Below are positions 50,601 through 64,000 of a stretch of DNA of 64,000 nt, piece by piece (positions within the stretch are counted from its first letter, which is position 1; each line of letters begins with the position of its first letter). This DNA comes from Rhopalosiphum padi (lineage: Eukaryota > Arthropoda > Insecta > Hemiptera > Aphididae). Location of the stretch: contig NC_083597.1 in the NCBI RefSeq assembly GCF_020882245.1, positions 62,784,152-62,848,151 of the forward strand, written 5' to 3'. A program made the translations under genes and the position numbers. The notes beneath the pieces are model-generated. The model was not told the origin of the DNA. It did no database searches and saw nothing but the letters and a program-made list of their open reading frames with translations.

Positions 50601-51640
50601 GGCAGTATAGGCACAGTGCAATTAAAAATAACGACATAAATTCCATTAATAATACAAGTTGTAATGCCAGGAAAATTGATTATTTTCATTTCATTAGAAG
50701 ATAAAAACCACATAAATTGTCAGTATGTATATACCTATACACATATATTATATATGGTTAAAAGGTACTTAATAGTTATTAGTTTTAATTAATAATCTAC
50801 TTACAATTATTTATTCGCTCATTCCAAATTTGTTTTTTTTTTAACTTTCAACGTTTTAATTTATAATGCGGTTAACACTTTTAATGTAGTAATATAGTAA
50901 TATATTCATAATAATCTATTCAAACTTATTTATTTATTATTCCGATTTATATTTTTATTTTCGAATCTTTTTTATAAAACTTGATTTTACTTTGATTTTT
51001 TTTTTTTAAGTACTAAGGTATTTTTTAAGCAATTTATTGAAGTAGTTGAGCAGTTGTTATAATTGTTTTTGTTTAGTAAGAATTTCTGTTTTTAATACGA
51101 TTCGTCGATTCATGTATACCTACCTAACACAATTTAATATAGTTGAATGTTTTATATAAACACGGTAGATATTAATATTTTTACAATTTTTACATGAGTC
51201 TTTTTCCTTTGTATACTTTTATATCAGAGGTACGGAAAAACATAAACTCTTTAAAACATCGATGTATGATATTTTTTTACACATTTAGCGATAAAAAAAC
51301 CACTACCAGCCCTAAAGTAATCCTCCCGGTATTATAATAGAAACTAGGACTATATGTACATTATGATAAATAATAATAATAAAATATGCAATATCGTATA
51401 ACATTATACCTATCGTGTATAATAATAATAAACGTTTTACGTTTATGATATAGCGCTGTTCGGTTTAGTGACTGTGTAAGTGCACATAAAACGAACGCGA
51501 ATATTATAATGTATAATAGGTGTAATAATTTACGTGTATTTTGATTTCGAAACATGGCAGTAGTGATGGCTGTGATATATAATTGACTTCCGCAACTAGT
51601 AATGCAAATTTTTTTTTTATAAATATAATATCATAATAGA
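47663..51640. other. AT-rich non-coding stretch
   Basis: No supported gene. A CA array lies at about 47915-47936. The longest frame, 49486-49830 (+, 114 codons, beginning MIKSRCYYKTCTDSHS), is Cys-containing but matches no domain I know and has no splice signals or promoter beside it, so I treat it as chance. The patch at 49900-50110 has more CG dinucleotides. Confidence 0.5.
47915..47936. repeat. (CA)n microsatellite
   Basis: A CA run ending in CCACAGTCCCACACACA. Confidence 0.9.
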
Positions 51641-52439
51641 TTTTTTCCGATTGTTGTTATTACGCGACCGCATTTGAATCCGTCAAATTCGCCGTCGCGG
51701 TATTAATAATTTGAAAATGATTTTAGGTCTAAAATATCTCGTTGCGTCCGCGAGGTTAACCCCTTGCGCTTTACCATACTGCCGCAGCAGGCAGGACGTA
51801 CGTTAATCATAATTTTTAATAATAATATCATGATAACCGATCGAATGACCCGCCGCAGTGGATTTATACGGTTTCGGCGCAGTGCAGTAGGTACATAGGA
51901 ATACCGGAGATGAAAACCGCAAAAACGATACCTGCGCGGGCGTGTTCGTTAAAAACGAAACCAACACGGCGAGATAAAAATAAAAAAAATTGTAACGAAA
52001 TAAAATGGGAAAGAAAATATACTGCGCATTATTATTATAATAATATTATGTTGTCGTTGGCCAATCTCCGTTTTCTCAGCTACTATGCACTAGGGACGAA
52101 ATACTATTTCGTTGCTAGAAATTTTAGAAGTCAGTATGCCTCCGAACAATTATTTGTATCGACTCTAAAACTCGTTTACTACGACTTTCTGAACAATTAA
52201 TTTTTGTTGAAAATACGCATGATATATCGGCCTTGGTATAATGCGTATTATTCACAGTTTGGATAGGCCCGTACGATATTTGATTGACAAACGAATTTAG
52301 ATATATGATGACATTTTTATTTCTCACATATACTAATACTGCGCGATGGTGTCTTATAAAACACGATTCTATTGATTATATAAACGACATTTTTTCGAAA
52401 AGCCAACGACGTTCCTATTTGATGATATCACGAAAATCG

Positions 52440-53400
52440 GTGCGCGCGGGTGGTTATTGAAATTAAAATATTTGGACCACGGTCCACGGCATAATATTTC
52501 ACACGAATCGGCGTGGCTGTTGGCTGCTGCGTATCGTCGTCTTGTCGACTCCGTATCGTCCCGTTCCGAGAAACGTGTGCGTCTTTATTATAACGCATGT
52601 ACGTCAGCTACGTGTCGCAGAGCCGCCGAGCGCATAATAATATGACGGTGACGGTGATGAAGTCTCAAACTCTCGAAGGGAAAAAAGAAATTAAAATAAA
52701 ATAATAACAGTGCGCAACTCTTTGAACGCCTGCAAAGCGCCGTTTCCTGGAAGCCTGGGCTCGAGCGCCGGTGTTATATTGTTCACTCGACTGCGCGGCC
52801 CGTACGCGACGGCGTTTGGATTTATTAATTATCGCGGGCGTCGCGTGCGTAGTCGTATATTATAAAGTTGTGCATACGCAAAAATAATAATAATAATAAT
52901 AATACTAAAATAATGTAAGGTAGTACGCCCGTCGATGACTTGACGAAATAAAAAAATAACGGTCACGCAGACGACGGGCGATTTGTATTTATATAATATT
53001 ATCATTATTCGTGTATTATATAGTTACATGTACCATATATACATATATATTATGTATGATTATATGGTACTGCGATACAACTGTATGTCTGTATATGTAC
53101 CTATTATAGGTATATTTTGGTATGACGTTATGTTATTACACTCTGCAGTAATATGACTTATCGCCCGCAGCGTCCGGCGAAGGCGCGTGTCATATTCCCG
53201 AGCGCTGCGGTATTATAATATATTTACGCGATTCATGACGATTGACACACATCCGGTTTACAAACCGAGGCGGTGGAGCGTAATTTTTTTTATTATTATT
53301 ATCACCAGCCGTACATTGTACATACACTGTAAAGTTTGACCACCGCCACTTGTATATAATATATCTACTGATCTCTGCACCGGCTCGAAATTTACCGAAA
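52440..53400. promoter_or_regulatory. CpG-rich island
   Basis: Raised G+C with many CG dinucleotides, strongest at 52480-52860 and again near 53160-53280, with an AAT array at 52884-52903. It lies 2-3 kb upstream of the YY1-like coding exon on the same strand side, making it the nearest candidate for that gene's promoter and non-coding first exon. A donor-like ATGTAAGGTA occurs near 52914. The assignment rests on composition and position only. Confidence 0.35.
52884..52903. repeat. (AAT)n microsatellite
   Basis: A perfect AAT run inside the CpG-rich island. Confidence 0.95.
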
Positions 53401-55310
53401 TGGCGTTCCGTGGTTCACAATATTATAGCCTTTACGTCCGTTCATATTGACAAAATAGAAAAATATTTAATATACACCGTTATAGTTATTACGTTCTTTA
53501 TTAAAACGATAAAAAATAAAAAGTAGAATTTGTTTTTGTATATAGTCAATACATTGACAGAAACGCTCACGGTTTCAAATAAACAATCAATACCGTTGTT
53601 ATAAACATTGCTAAAAATGTACGTATTTCAAAGCCCGCGATTTTAATTATTTATTGTATTGACTCACTGTCACCGAATTCAATCCTGAAAAATATGTTCG
53701 CTCATGGTTAGTCAAAGGTATTGGAATTCGGCTGATGAAATTTCAGTAGCAAACGCATAATATAAAAAACAACATATAATATATGAAGCTATGTGGAAAT
53801 TATTGTGAACATTGAACCGTCAATCGTATAGGTATACTGAGCAATTGAATTTACTAAATTAAAAAGTTGTTGTAATATTATACACTGAAATTTTAATTTA
53901 ATATTTAACTTTATTCTAGTAAATTCAGAGTTACGATGTATGAAATCTAAAATATACTTTTGTTAAAACAAAAATGTTTACCTATTTGACTATTTGTTAG
54001 TATAATAAATTATAAACATATTATAATAGTATGTTATATATTTATTCTCGTAAATGAAAAAAAAATTGATATAAAGACAGCGTAGACGTGCCGTACATAA
54101 ATCCTTTGTTGTCGTTAAAATGAGGTGGCGTGAATAATTGGTCTATATAGACAAAAAAGGTTTCGAGTCATGAGTAAATTGTTTTAAAATTTTGAAAACA
54201 AAAAGATACAATTGCCATTTTGATTTTATAAGCGTTCTATTTCGAGCACTGCATTATATTATTACAAAGATGCGTGAGTCATAGGTACCTAAAGGCTAGA
54301 ATGCACCATTATACGTTCAACAAAGTACATAGATAGACAATTTTTTCTCGTGGTTGTGTTGTATAAATAATAAAATTCCCCGGGTACTTAAGTGGTAACC
54401 AGAACTTGGTACTTAATTCGTTAAAACATTTTAAAATATGCTCTTAAAAGTATCAAAACATACAATAATACACGCAAGTTAAAACATATGTATATATATA
54501 CATTACGCCTAATGCCACCATCACGTCTGTGCCCTAAAATATGAATGAATCATAGTCATCCCACCGAATAAAGTGACACCGATATTCAAGCGTGTAAACT
54601 CTGCACACTAAGACGCCAACGCTCGAATAACGCCAACAACACTGTGCCTAGATGTATTATGTATTTATATATACCTACCAGCTACCTATATATATATAAT
54701 GTATATTATTATATATGTAGTATATAAGATGTGAGTTTCACAATTATATATTTTTAAGGGATTTAAGAAAAGGCCTATTTGTTAATCCTGAATATATACT
54801 ATCCCTTCGACTAGTTTCCTCCAAACTTCCAGATTAAGAGAATGTAATAAACACACTATACGTATTTGTTTTTTTGCTCTAATTCACACGCAATACTAAA
54901 CATTTATTACATTCAGCAGAACCAACCTTGTGCTGATATTAGCTTTATAATACCATAATGGACTGACCTATTACAAAACTTAAAATTTAGGATATTATCT
55001 GTGTTTGTACGTTGATTTTCTCGCGATGTTTTAATGATTTTGAAATGATGAGGTACTCTTGCTAGGTATTCATTTTTAAATTGTAATATTGTCCATATAC
55101 TCAGAACTCGAATAAAAATTATACTGTAATATCATAAGAAATCCAACGTGCAAACATAGACTATTTGAATTATCAACTTTAATTTTAATAGCGGGTAAAC
55201 GCACTCCAACACTCAAGGCTACAACATGAGGTTGGTTTTTCTTAACGAAAATGAAACGCTTAACATATTATTAAAATACAAGATGATAATTATTCCGTCT
55301 GATGTTTCAG
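53401..55310. other. AT-rich stretch, probably intron
   Basis: No coding frame is supported. It ends in a good acceptor, TCTGATGTTTCAG, at 55310. If the gene starts in an upstream CpG-rich island, this is its first intron. Confidence 0.5.
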
Positions 55311-55530
55311 CTATTACCAGACAAAGCCACCGCAATGGACGTCGAAACCATCGTCGATGGTGCCGACGATGACGATTACGTGTTGACGCCGTTGCAACCC
55401 GAGGCCGGGGATCCGGAACCGGATATCGGAAATGATGATGGCAGCGGTGACGAGGTAGCTGACGAGACGGTAACGGCAGCCGATGACTACGTCCAATCGT
55501 TGGTCACCATTGAATCCAACTGGGAGAGCG
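55311..55530 (+). CDS. Internal exon with start codon; YY1/Pleiohomeotic-like transcription factor, N-terminal acidic part
   Basis: The exon is bounded by the acceptor GATGTTTCAG (AG at 55309-55310) and the consensus donor GTAAGT at 55531. The likely start is the ATG at 55335-55337, with G at -3 and G at +4, so the first 24 bases would be 5' UTR; the frame is also open through them. It encodes 65 complete codons and ends in phase 1. The peptide is strongly acidic and contains, in order, VETIVDGADDDDYV, TPLQPE and DDYVQSLVTI. In YY1 the N-terminal activation region shows the same order: VETI followed by acidic residues, ALQPL, and DDYIEQTLVTV. YY1/Pho binds Polycomb response elements and recruits repressive complexes in the nucleus. 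The four C-terminal zinc fingers that would prove this are not in the window. G+C and codon quality contrast sharply with the flanks, so a real exon is near certain; the family is an inference. Confidence 0.8.
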
Positions 55531-58500
55531 GTAAGTGTCGTTCAAAACTCAAACCCATAAATTCGCATATTTTCAGTCGTACGGGCAGATCGTAGTGTCA
55601 TAATTATTAGCATTGTTGGTAAACTTATAATCACTTTTCCCTTATAATGAATATAAAGTTATTTCATCCGTCGGTCAATGAGACGGTAGAGTCTATAAAT
55701 ATTGAAAATCAATAATAAAAAATATCTCGAAAAAACTTTGAAGTAAAATCGTTAAGGCATTTTCCCGATCTAACTATGAAAAATGAAATAAAAAAACATC
55801 AAATTATACCTGTCCATAAAATAGCATCACGGTACTTATCAGAATAAAATATTTAGTCTTATGATTGAGCACCATGTTTTTTTTTTTTTTGTTCCAACAT
55901 TGCCAAATCTAATCATCAATATTATTTTTAATATTGATGTATAAGTTAAAATCCATATTTTGTTTCAAAATAGTAAAATATTATATAGTTTATCTTTTTA
56001 TGTTTTAATGCTTATATTATACTTTATTTATGTTATACGATCTTGCCATTGATCATACACATTGTATAATGTAATATAAATATTAGTTATTACATTGTGT
56101 AATGTCCTGTAACTAATAATTTAATGCATTTAAATGTTAATACCTTACTTTTGAATTTAATTAATTACTTACATCGTATATTTTTCTTATTAACTCCACG
56201 TGCAAACAAATATTATTTTATGTCATTATTTTCCTGAAGAAATTAACAAAAATAATTAAGTTAGCAACTTGTAATATTTTAAATGTAACTATAGATTATA
56301 AACTATTATATATTGAAATTGTACTAAGCTTGTAATCAGTGATCAACTTCCAAGTTGTATTCTGTTGTAACTATATAATTATAATATAACCAGTTACAAC
56401 CAATGAAGTAACATGTATGTATTATTATATATTATATGTATATATTGATAGATTCTTCATAAGCTGACAAGATTTGACTAATAAATTGTGTTTTTTTCCT
56501 TATTAGCTTATTATTTGCCATTTCAAAAAAAAAAAAATAACTTATAAAATAAACGATACATAGCAACGTTGCACATAATATCATGCTCAATCTTATTAGA
56601 ATTTGATGTTAACGATAATTAATTTGTGAAATTTTAAATATGGTTTATCGATTGACTAAAAATGTTTATTTTTTATTCTATAAACAGACTAAATTACTGC
56701 AAAAAGATTATTAGTAAAATGTAAAACTCGCGGATAAGTCTTTCCTTTAGTGGTTAATATTAAGTTTTTGCCGAGTAGATATCCTTTCAATTTTAAACCC
56801 ACCACTGTGCATGCCTCTTAAATTAATTTTACCCAAATATTTTTCCACCCAAACACAGAATCTCAACTTCTACCGCAGCACAATGCTCAATGGCCAACGA
56901 GGTCTTCCAAATATTGTTTGACGAAACTTGTGGGGATTTCGATTACGTTAGTTTATGCGCCATTCTCGCAACTTTTGTGGTACAATAGTATTATTACGTC
57001 TAACGCAAATCCCGCATTTGTAGTATTATCGATTTAGTTACCTACTTGGTGTAAGTACAGCTAGTTCGTCGTGGGTATACGTATAATATATATAACGTGC
57101 CGGTGTATACGCATATATTTTACTATTTTTACAAAACACGATCGAGTCAAACAGCGAAAATAATATTTACCCTCACGCGCTTGTACACGTGATTGATTTT
57201 TTTTGTGCAGTACTATGAAATGCGATGAAAAATTATTACATGTTTTTATTCAATGTTAGTTTGTCGCGTTTGGATCTCTCTTGTACGGGACCGTGTAAAT
57301 ACAATAATAGCGTAGACACGTGAGTATACATTTTTGTGTGCGTACAACTCCGCGTCTTACAGTGTATACGCAGTGGCTTTTATAAATCAAATTATAATAT
57401 AATATATTTCCGACTGCAGTGTGGACAAAAGCCTTAAAAGCACGCGAATTTTCTATTATTGTATTTTTACATTGCTGCACTCCTCTCGCTAAACCACAAA
57501 ACATTATGTATTTTTTTCTTCTTATATTCTTTTGCGTCTGTCCAACATACGGAGTTATGTAAAATCACTACTTCATGTTTCGCAAACATCACTCCAGCAG
57601 CATGAAATGCAATCACAAAAAAATACGTAGTAAATTATTATAATAATATCTGATATCGCTCAACGTTCAAAATGCCATAATATTCTAATATTTGTATAAT
57701 TATATGTAGGTACGCGCATTAATGTCTGTATACGTCGTTTTAAATAATTTTTGATTCATTCTTATGCGATAATAAGGGCAAACGCGTCGCATTACAACAA
57801 TACGTTTTCATTCATATAAAATGCACCGTTACAAATGATGTACCATTGTAATTTCCTTGACAATGTAGCACGCGTTTAATTCGATAATCTCCGATTTTCA
57901 CCATTATTCTGAGGATGGTTATTAGGTCGACAAGTTAAACGCACAATCGCCATTATTATTCTGATAAAACATAATATTGTAAATTCACAAAATAATTAAT
58001 CAACCCGAAGTTATTATGTAATTGACTCTAAACCGACTAGATTTATAGTAAAATTATTAAAATATTATTGCGATATCATTCGAGCTTTTAATATGAATAT
58101 CGAGGGTTAAAATAAACTCCTCATCCACCAAACACTAGATTATGGTATACCTATAATACAATAGTACGTTTGTGTTTCATTAGCCCGTAATGAAAATTAT
58201 AATAATATTAAATATCGAAAATAGAAAATCATGTGGTTTATTATCGATTAAATGCTTTGTGAACAATGTGAAAAAAAAATTCAAAATTTATATTTTTCAT
58301 TCATCTTACAGCATTTGAAGTACCTATGTATATCCTACCTTCTATGAATTCCTCGACATCAAATATTTTTATTTGCAGAATCGATACACAAATTACAAAA
58401 ATAAATTAAAGTGATATTTTTATCCGTGAAAAATAAACATTAACAACCGCGTAGATATAAAATATTAATTTAATCATAAAATATAGACTCAGGGTTAGAA

Positions 58501-60500
58501 TAAATTTAAAAAAAATTGTTTTGAACATTTTCTATTGCTTAAAACATTTTATACATAAACGTTTTAAACGTTTTAATTGATATTTAAAAAAATCATACAA
58601 TTATTATAACGTAATATTTTCAATGAAAATTTGTTAAATTGTATTAGCGATATTTTTAATTTTATTTATTGTTTTCGTTAGAATTTAATTAAATTAAATT
58701 TTTAAGCTACTGCACAACATTCTTTATAATATACCTTTATATTACATTTGATACAAATTGTTTTAAAAAAAAATTATAAATAATTTAAAACATTTAAAAA
58801 AATATATTATATTTTCATAGGATCTTTAACTCACGTTATGTAATAGCACCGCGTGAGAAAATGTTATCGATTTATAGCGATAGGGTGTAAGTATATTCTA
58901 TTTATCTATTATAATATTGTGTAATCGTGTAAATCGGGAAAGGATAAACACATTAATTGTTCTAATCATACGCATTAAATGTATTTCGGGTATTCCTACC
59001 AACTAATATCACTGTTTTTTATGCAACTCGCCATTCAGAACTTACAACAATGTCATAAATATTGCATTGTATCATATTACTTGTTTAATGTATAAGTAGA
59101 TACTTAGATAAACAAAAAACGGAATTATTGCGTAAATATGTAATACCTAATGGATGTAAGACTGCAGTCATGAGTCAATGTGCATTTTAAAATTCTACAT
59201 AATAGATACACACGTTATTGTAAACTATAAACAATATAAAGACATCGGAAAAACGAATTTCGAAATATTTTGGGTGTCGTACAGAACATTTTACTTTGAT
59301 TGCATGAAATCGCACAAAATACAGTTCATAATACGAGTACGGTACTAAAATTCACACTCGATCGGGCTGGCACGGAAATGCACGTCAACAAAGTATATAC
59401 CTACTTTTCACATAACATCTCTAAGTAAACAATCCGATAACTTTATCGGATAAGAATAAATACATTACGTACGAAAAAAAGTCCATCAACCTACGTCATT
59501 CGAAAATGGTAAATACAACAAAAGTAAAAAACGTATATTATACTATATACATATAAATGTGTTGCACGCGTTTGTATGAGTGTATCAAATGAAATGTGCT
59601 ATACAATATATTATGTTATTTAATAATTCTGAGTTCAGATGCAACTTAGTTCCCTAATTTATTTTCTTCAACTTCTAGTCCACTTTTTTCGGTCGTATTG
59701 TATTCACTTGTTCCATATATTTGCTTATTTTTCTGTATACACGCCGTATACAATTGTTCAATAGTGTTATCGTTTGATGAAACATAACTTTTCAATTATT
59801 ATTAAAGTATATTGATTGTAGATATTGTAGTTATAACGATAATACATTAATTTATCGGTAAATGGTATTAATATTAAAAATCAAAACTACAAGAACCTAT
59901 ATAGACAAAGTTAGTTTATTAAATTACTTGTACACAAAACATTACATTTTTTAACAGCTAATATTTTTCCAATAACAATCACTCATTACATCGAAAAGTA
60001 CTCATAAACTTTGTTTGGTAAAAAGATAAACTACGCACAATACAAATATTTTATAGTGACTTAGATTTTTTCATACTTACATATTTTTCGATAAATCAGT
60101 CTATCAAACTCTTGATTTACTAACCATAACATTTATAGTTATAATTTCATATAGTATTGTACGTCATAAATAATAATACTTTTCTAAAAAAGTACAAAAA
60201 GTAAAACATTTTGTAGGATATCAAACTTTTATAGTTTTTTAAAGCATTCAAACTTTAGATTGGCCCGTGCATTGAAAATTTTGCTTGATCCTCGAGTTTG
60301 CTTGAAGCTTATAGTATACTATTTATAAACGACATTTTGTTTAGAAAACTCGTTCGGAACTTGTTTTGTCGGGCACGCTTACCTATCTATCCCAGTATAG
60401 CAATAAAATATAATATATGAATTATGGAGTCCGAATAATGGCTAAATTTTTATTATTTATTAATATCACATTTACATATACTGTGCTTATGTCTCGGATC
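55531..60500 (+). other. AT-rich stretch, probably intron downstream of the YY1-like exon
   Basis: No zinc-finger exon or other recognisable coding segment was found after the donor. An open frame of about 60 codons follows an ACACAG near 56860 (starting ESQLLPQHNAQWPTRSSKY after the AG), but it lacks a donor and recognisable motif. A T tract lies at 55877-55890. The G+C is somewhat higher at 57060-57500. Confidence 0.5.
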
Positions 60501-61160
60501 GTTAGCGCAGCCATCGCCCGTCGACAGAAACTACGTAGACGTTATTCTATATATCTGTGGCAAATATTTCAAACACTGTTACTTTTAAATGCTGCGCCGG
60601 GTATGTTCCATCGCGGGCTTTTCTGGTATATAAAAATATAGCTTTCAAACATATTATTATAATATTATTATACTTTTACAACACACGCCGTCTCCGGATC
60701 TTAGACCGACCGCCGGTAGTGAATAACGACGGGTCGTTAGTGCCGTCTTAATATGTTATATAGGCGAAGGCGTTACACGACGGTTATATAGACTGCAGGC
60801 TCCTAATGAAAATCTCCACTAAGACCATGTACGTCTTGATGCGTACATATGACTAAAATGCACATTACACACACACATATATATATAGACACTGCGCCGA
60901 GTCCCAAACTGTCGTTATTACGTAGATCTATACATTATTATTATAACGCGCGCGCCAGACAAGACGACCGCCTATTACGACTGTTTGGGCGCGAGTGATC
61001 GATACATTTATATTTTTGGATCCTTAGTGGTGTTTAGGTCCCGGCGACGATTGCAGCGGCTATCACAGTCCGTGAAGTGTAATTTTGTACACGTGCAATG
61101 TGCATTACTGTGATACAGAGACGGTAACTGGCGCCTAACCGTATAATAAGCGTACATGAG
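60501..61160. promoter_or_regulatory. CG-containing block
   Basis: Raised G+C at about 60500-60800 and 60890-61140, with an AC/AT array at about 60867-60887 and a CGCGCGCG tract near 60948. Plus-strand frames at 60417-60751 overlap in two registers and show no domain. It may be an intronic enhancer or alternative promoter. Confidence 0.25.
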
Positions 61161-63660
61161 ATCAGACGACAGACAAAGCAATTTCAGAGTAAATTAGTAA
61201 TTACTCCCCATGTCCCTTAAAAAAAAACTTCCCGAATATTGTTTTACTGGAGTATCGTGATACGGAAAAGGTTCGTTGTTACTTTTAAATTATTAATTAA
61301 AAATTGCATTCTGTTTTGGTTCACTTTTGGACCATTTTTGGACTATCACAAAACACATAGATTTTATTGTAATCTGTTATAGAAATATAACAATTTAATG
61401 TGTTTGATTCATTTGAATTCAAACGAGGTATGTGGTTTATGGCACTCCAGAATACTTCTGACTCATAAAAGAATCACTTTAAAAGACATTTTAATTTTTA
61501 GATAGGTAACTAAAATACCCAATATTCAAACATATTTTAAGATCAAGTTTTCAAAAAAGTCTTCGAAAATATAGTTATTCAAGAAGTTAATGAACCAGTT
61601 CCTAATATCTGTGGGCTTTAATGGTAAAGAGGTAACTCACACTTGAGCACTTTGGTCAATATAAAAAAAAAATATCTTTTGTAGTAACATGGACAACATA
61701 GTATATATATGTTCCCGTGTATTATTATATTGGAATAACCCACTTATAGTAACTACACTATACCATCGCGTACTAATGACTCAATAGTCAACATACTATA
61801 GTATTAGTGATTTGATCACCATATAGGTACATCGCGAGTTGTTAGAATATGTGTCACGTATTATAGCCGTAGTCCATTTTTCTAATTCTTATATTTTGAT
61901 CCTTGTGGGGTGATAATATTATTATTATCATGATTTTTAAGATATAAATACACGTATAATTATATATTAAATTTCTTCGCTTATGTCGATTACCTACTAT
62001 GTTCTAACACCTATAATTCTAATGACGATAAATTGTGATTTTTATTACTTTTTATTTTTATAGGAAGATTCCTGTTATTTTAAGGGTAGCTATTTGTTTT
62101 GTATACTTTCATAAACTACCAATTTGGTCTGCAATGTGGTAATCTCAATCCGTGATTAATTATTACAACCGTAGATGCACAAAAATAAAGTCCACAGACA
62201 CGATAAGTATATTGTTATAATTTCTACTGCAATATCAAAGAATTTCTTTTTTTTTTTATAATAGATACTGTATATCACAGTTATTACATACAGTTGGGTT
62301 CAAAAAAGAATGACGAAACAACATTTTTCTTGTATAAAATATGTTTAATTGCAATGGACAAATGTTTAGATTATAATTTATTTATCGGTACACAACTTGT
62401 GTACTTTTTTCGTGTAACACAAAATATTACCGTAAACAACTCACGTAAACTGAAAAAAACGAAGGGACACAATTCCGTGTTTGAGACTTAACTTTTTCGT
62501 AGTCCTATGTAATATAATTATAGTAATAAAAATGTATTCACGGGAATGAAAACGTATTGTTTGACGTTTAGTTTTCAATTGGACGGCGGTGGCGAGTAAT
62601 ATTATTTATATAATTGAACCTCACACGCGGACGGAAACATAAATATTACGTCGCACGTTAAAAACAAACAGCGGGACAAAAAATTCTTTGGCGTATATTA
62701 TAATACCCATGGACTGTACATATATATATTTACATATTATTCACATTCGGCGTGTGAACGAACCATTTCTGCAGCACGTTTTCCACGATTACGCCTCGGC
62801 GGGTACTGCTGCTGCGGTGATTATACGACTTCTCACCTACCTGCGTAAACGTAAAAAAAAATATAAAAAAAAACCGTATAATTAAAGCTAGTGTCTATGT
62901 ATGAATGTGTTCCGACACTCGAACACTGACAATCGTATACGTGTATAAAATCGGATTATGTTTTTCGTTCGTTTATACGTATTCGAATGCTTTCTCACGC
63001 GGCGAGCGAACATCTCTCCCTGCAGGATGACCGAATATAGGTCAAATCGTGATCAATTATCTGACGAACGTCGGCTGCATTCCTACTTTTAATATATATA
63101 TATATTACAAGTATACCTACCACGGCTGTGGTTGGATGTCTTACGACGATTTTATTGTCAACGAAATTTGGACGATTTAAAATCAACAAATTACCATCAT
63201 TACGTGTTATGAGGTTATGTCTAGTTATTATTGCTTGAACCCACTCTGTAGTATTATATAATATTATTTCTAATCACATACAACTTAGGTCAAAATTAAA
63301 TCAGTTGATTTCTACTCTCCAAACATATGGGTTAGAATTTTATAAAATTCAAAAATTTGTTTTACTCTGACGGTAGTTTGCAGTGATATCTGTGCTTACA
63401 TTTTGTACCGTGAACGGATTAAACACTAAAAATAACACGACTATATATTACGTCCAGTGTCAGAAACCTGAAAAAAAATGATTCGTATGTAAAGCCCTTC
63501 CTATATATAGAGGTATTTCGCAGCTGGTCCACGTCCACGATATACCTACTTAATGTATAGTTGTCTGTTGTAGTTGTCGGCGCAACGTGTAATGACTATA
63601 ATAAACACGCACACACAGTTAACCCATACTTGCGCGTTTGCTCTAAACAATATTATTTAT
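61161..63660. other. Mostly AT-rich non-coding stretch
   Basis: No supported gene. The part at about 62580-63170 has scattered CG dinucleotides and a TA run near 63091-63106, but opposed short frames there are unconvincing. Confidence 0.5.
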
Positions 63661-63990
63661 TAACTATTATACGAGCGCGCCAAAAATGAGAATGATCAAG
63701 GGAGCTCTCAAGTGGATTAAACGTCTAACAAATCCCATTTGGCATGATACGAACACGTCTGTTTTCGCGAACCCCCTAGAGACTTCATCGATCCTATTTC
63801 CCAACTACCCCCGTTGGTGTCGTATATTGTTTTTAAGTCGCCACGGTGGCCAAAGACGTCCTGCAGATACTTCAACCCTTCCCCCTCCCAACGGAGCCCT
63901 ACACCGCGTCCACAAGGGTGATTGAGTCGCTTCGTAATCAGGCTCAGAGTTTAACGACTTCTTTAAGCGTTCAAAATGTATAAACATCGA
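63661..63990. other. GC-rich block of unknown nature at right edge
   Basis: Base composition changes abruptly here. One plus-strand frame runs 63686-63925 from an ATG (MRMIKGALKWIKRLTNPIW at the start). A second plus-strand frame is open from about 63838 to a TAA at 63980-63982, with proline-rich LQPFPLPTEPYTAST then RVIESLRNQAQSL. A minus-strand frame covers 63805-63987. None matches a family I know. It could be an exon end, part of a mobile element, or a regulatory island continuing past the window. Confidence 0.3.
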
Positions 63991-64000
63991 CGAGCGTTTT

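Noticed and set aside
56865..57040. Open frame of about 60 codons after ACACAG
   Set aside because: The acceptor is weak, no donor closes the frame, and the peptide does not match the expected YY1 spacer or zinc fingers.
1..64000. Search for bacterial-type defence systems, CRISPR arrays or operons
   Set aside because: Base composition, intron signals and retrotransposons show a eukaryotic genome; no regularly spaced repeat-spacer structure or gene cluster is present.

Overview
This is eukaryotic, strongly AT-rich DNA with very low gene density. It most resembles an insect nuclear genome, probably an aphid or a close hemipteran. The reasons are abundant TA, AAT and CA microsatellites, a Ty3/gypsy retrotransposon, several short non-autonomous DNA transposons (hAT-like, Tc1/mariner-like, and one ending in TTAA), and one clear exon with consensus splice sites. 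There are no operons, ribosome-binding sites, CRISPR arrays, rRNA genes or convincing tRNA genes. The aphid assignment rests on general sequence character and family resemblance and was not tested by a search.

Layout. Bases 1-1867 (minus strand) hold the first 622 codons of an uninterrupted Ty3/gypsy gag-pol reading frame: gag, two CCHC zinc knuckles, a retropepsin and the entrance to the reverse transcriptase. It runs off the left edge. A probable LTR lies at about 2005-2348. At 2629-3343 there is a second, unrelated element bounded by inverted copies of a CGATTGAGAACG word. A foldback MITE with TTAA ends lies at 8743-9126. A small hAT-type MITE with an 8-bp near-perfect target duplication lies at 31208-31391. 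A Tc1/mariner-like MITE flanked by TA lies at 46940-47660. The rest is mostly AT-rich intergenic or intronic sequence with microsatellites, broken up by GC/CpG-rich islands near 10.4, 16.8, 25.3, 26.8-27.9, 32.3, 39.4-40.7, 52.5, 60.9 and 63.8 kb. These islands are promoter, enhancer or untranslated-exon candidates.

The only confident host protein-coding feature is the exon at 55311-55530 (+). It has a consensus acceptor and donor and an in-frame ATG in good context, and it encodes an acidic peptide. Three short segments of that peptide match, in the same order, the N-terminal region of the transcription factor YY1/Pleiohomeotic. It is therefore probably the first coding exon of a YY1-like Polycomb-recruiting zinc-finger gene whose finger exons lie to the right of the window. 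If so, the upstream non-coding exon and promoter may be one of the CpG-rich islands to its left.

No previously undescribed multi-gene system is evident. The most useful observations are the intact gag-pol frame, the four DNA elements with recognisable ends, the YY1-like exon, and a few candidate short exons and hairpins that transcript data could test.
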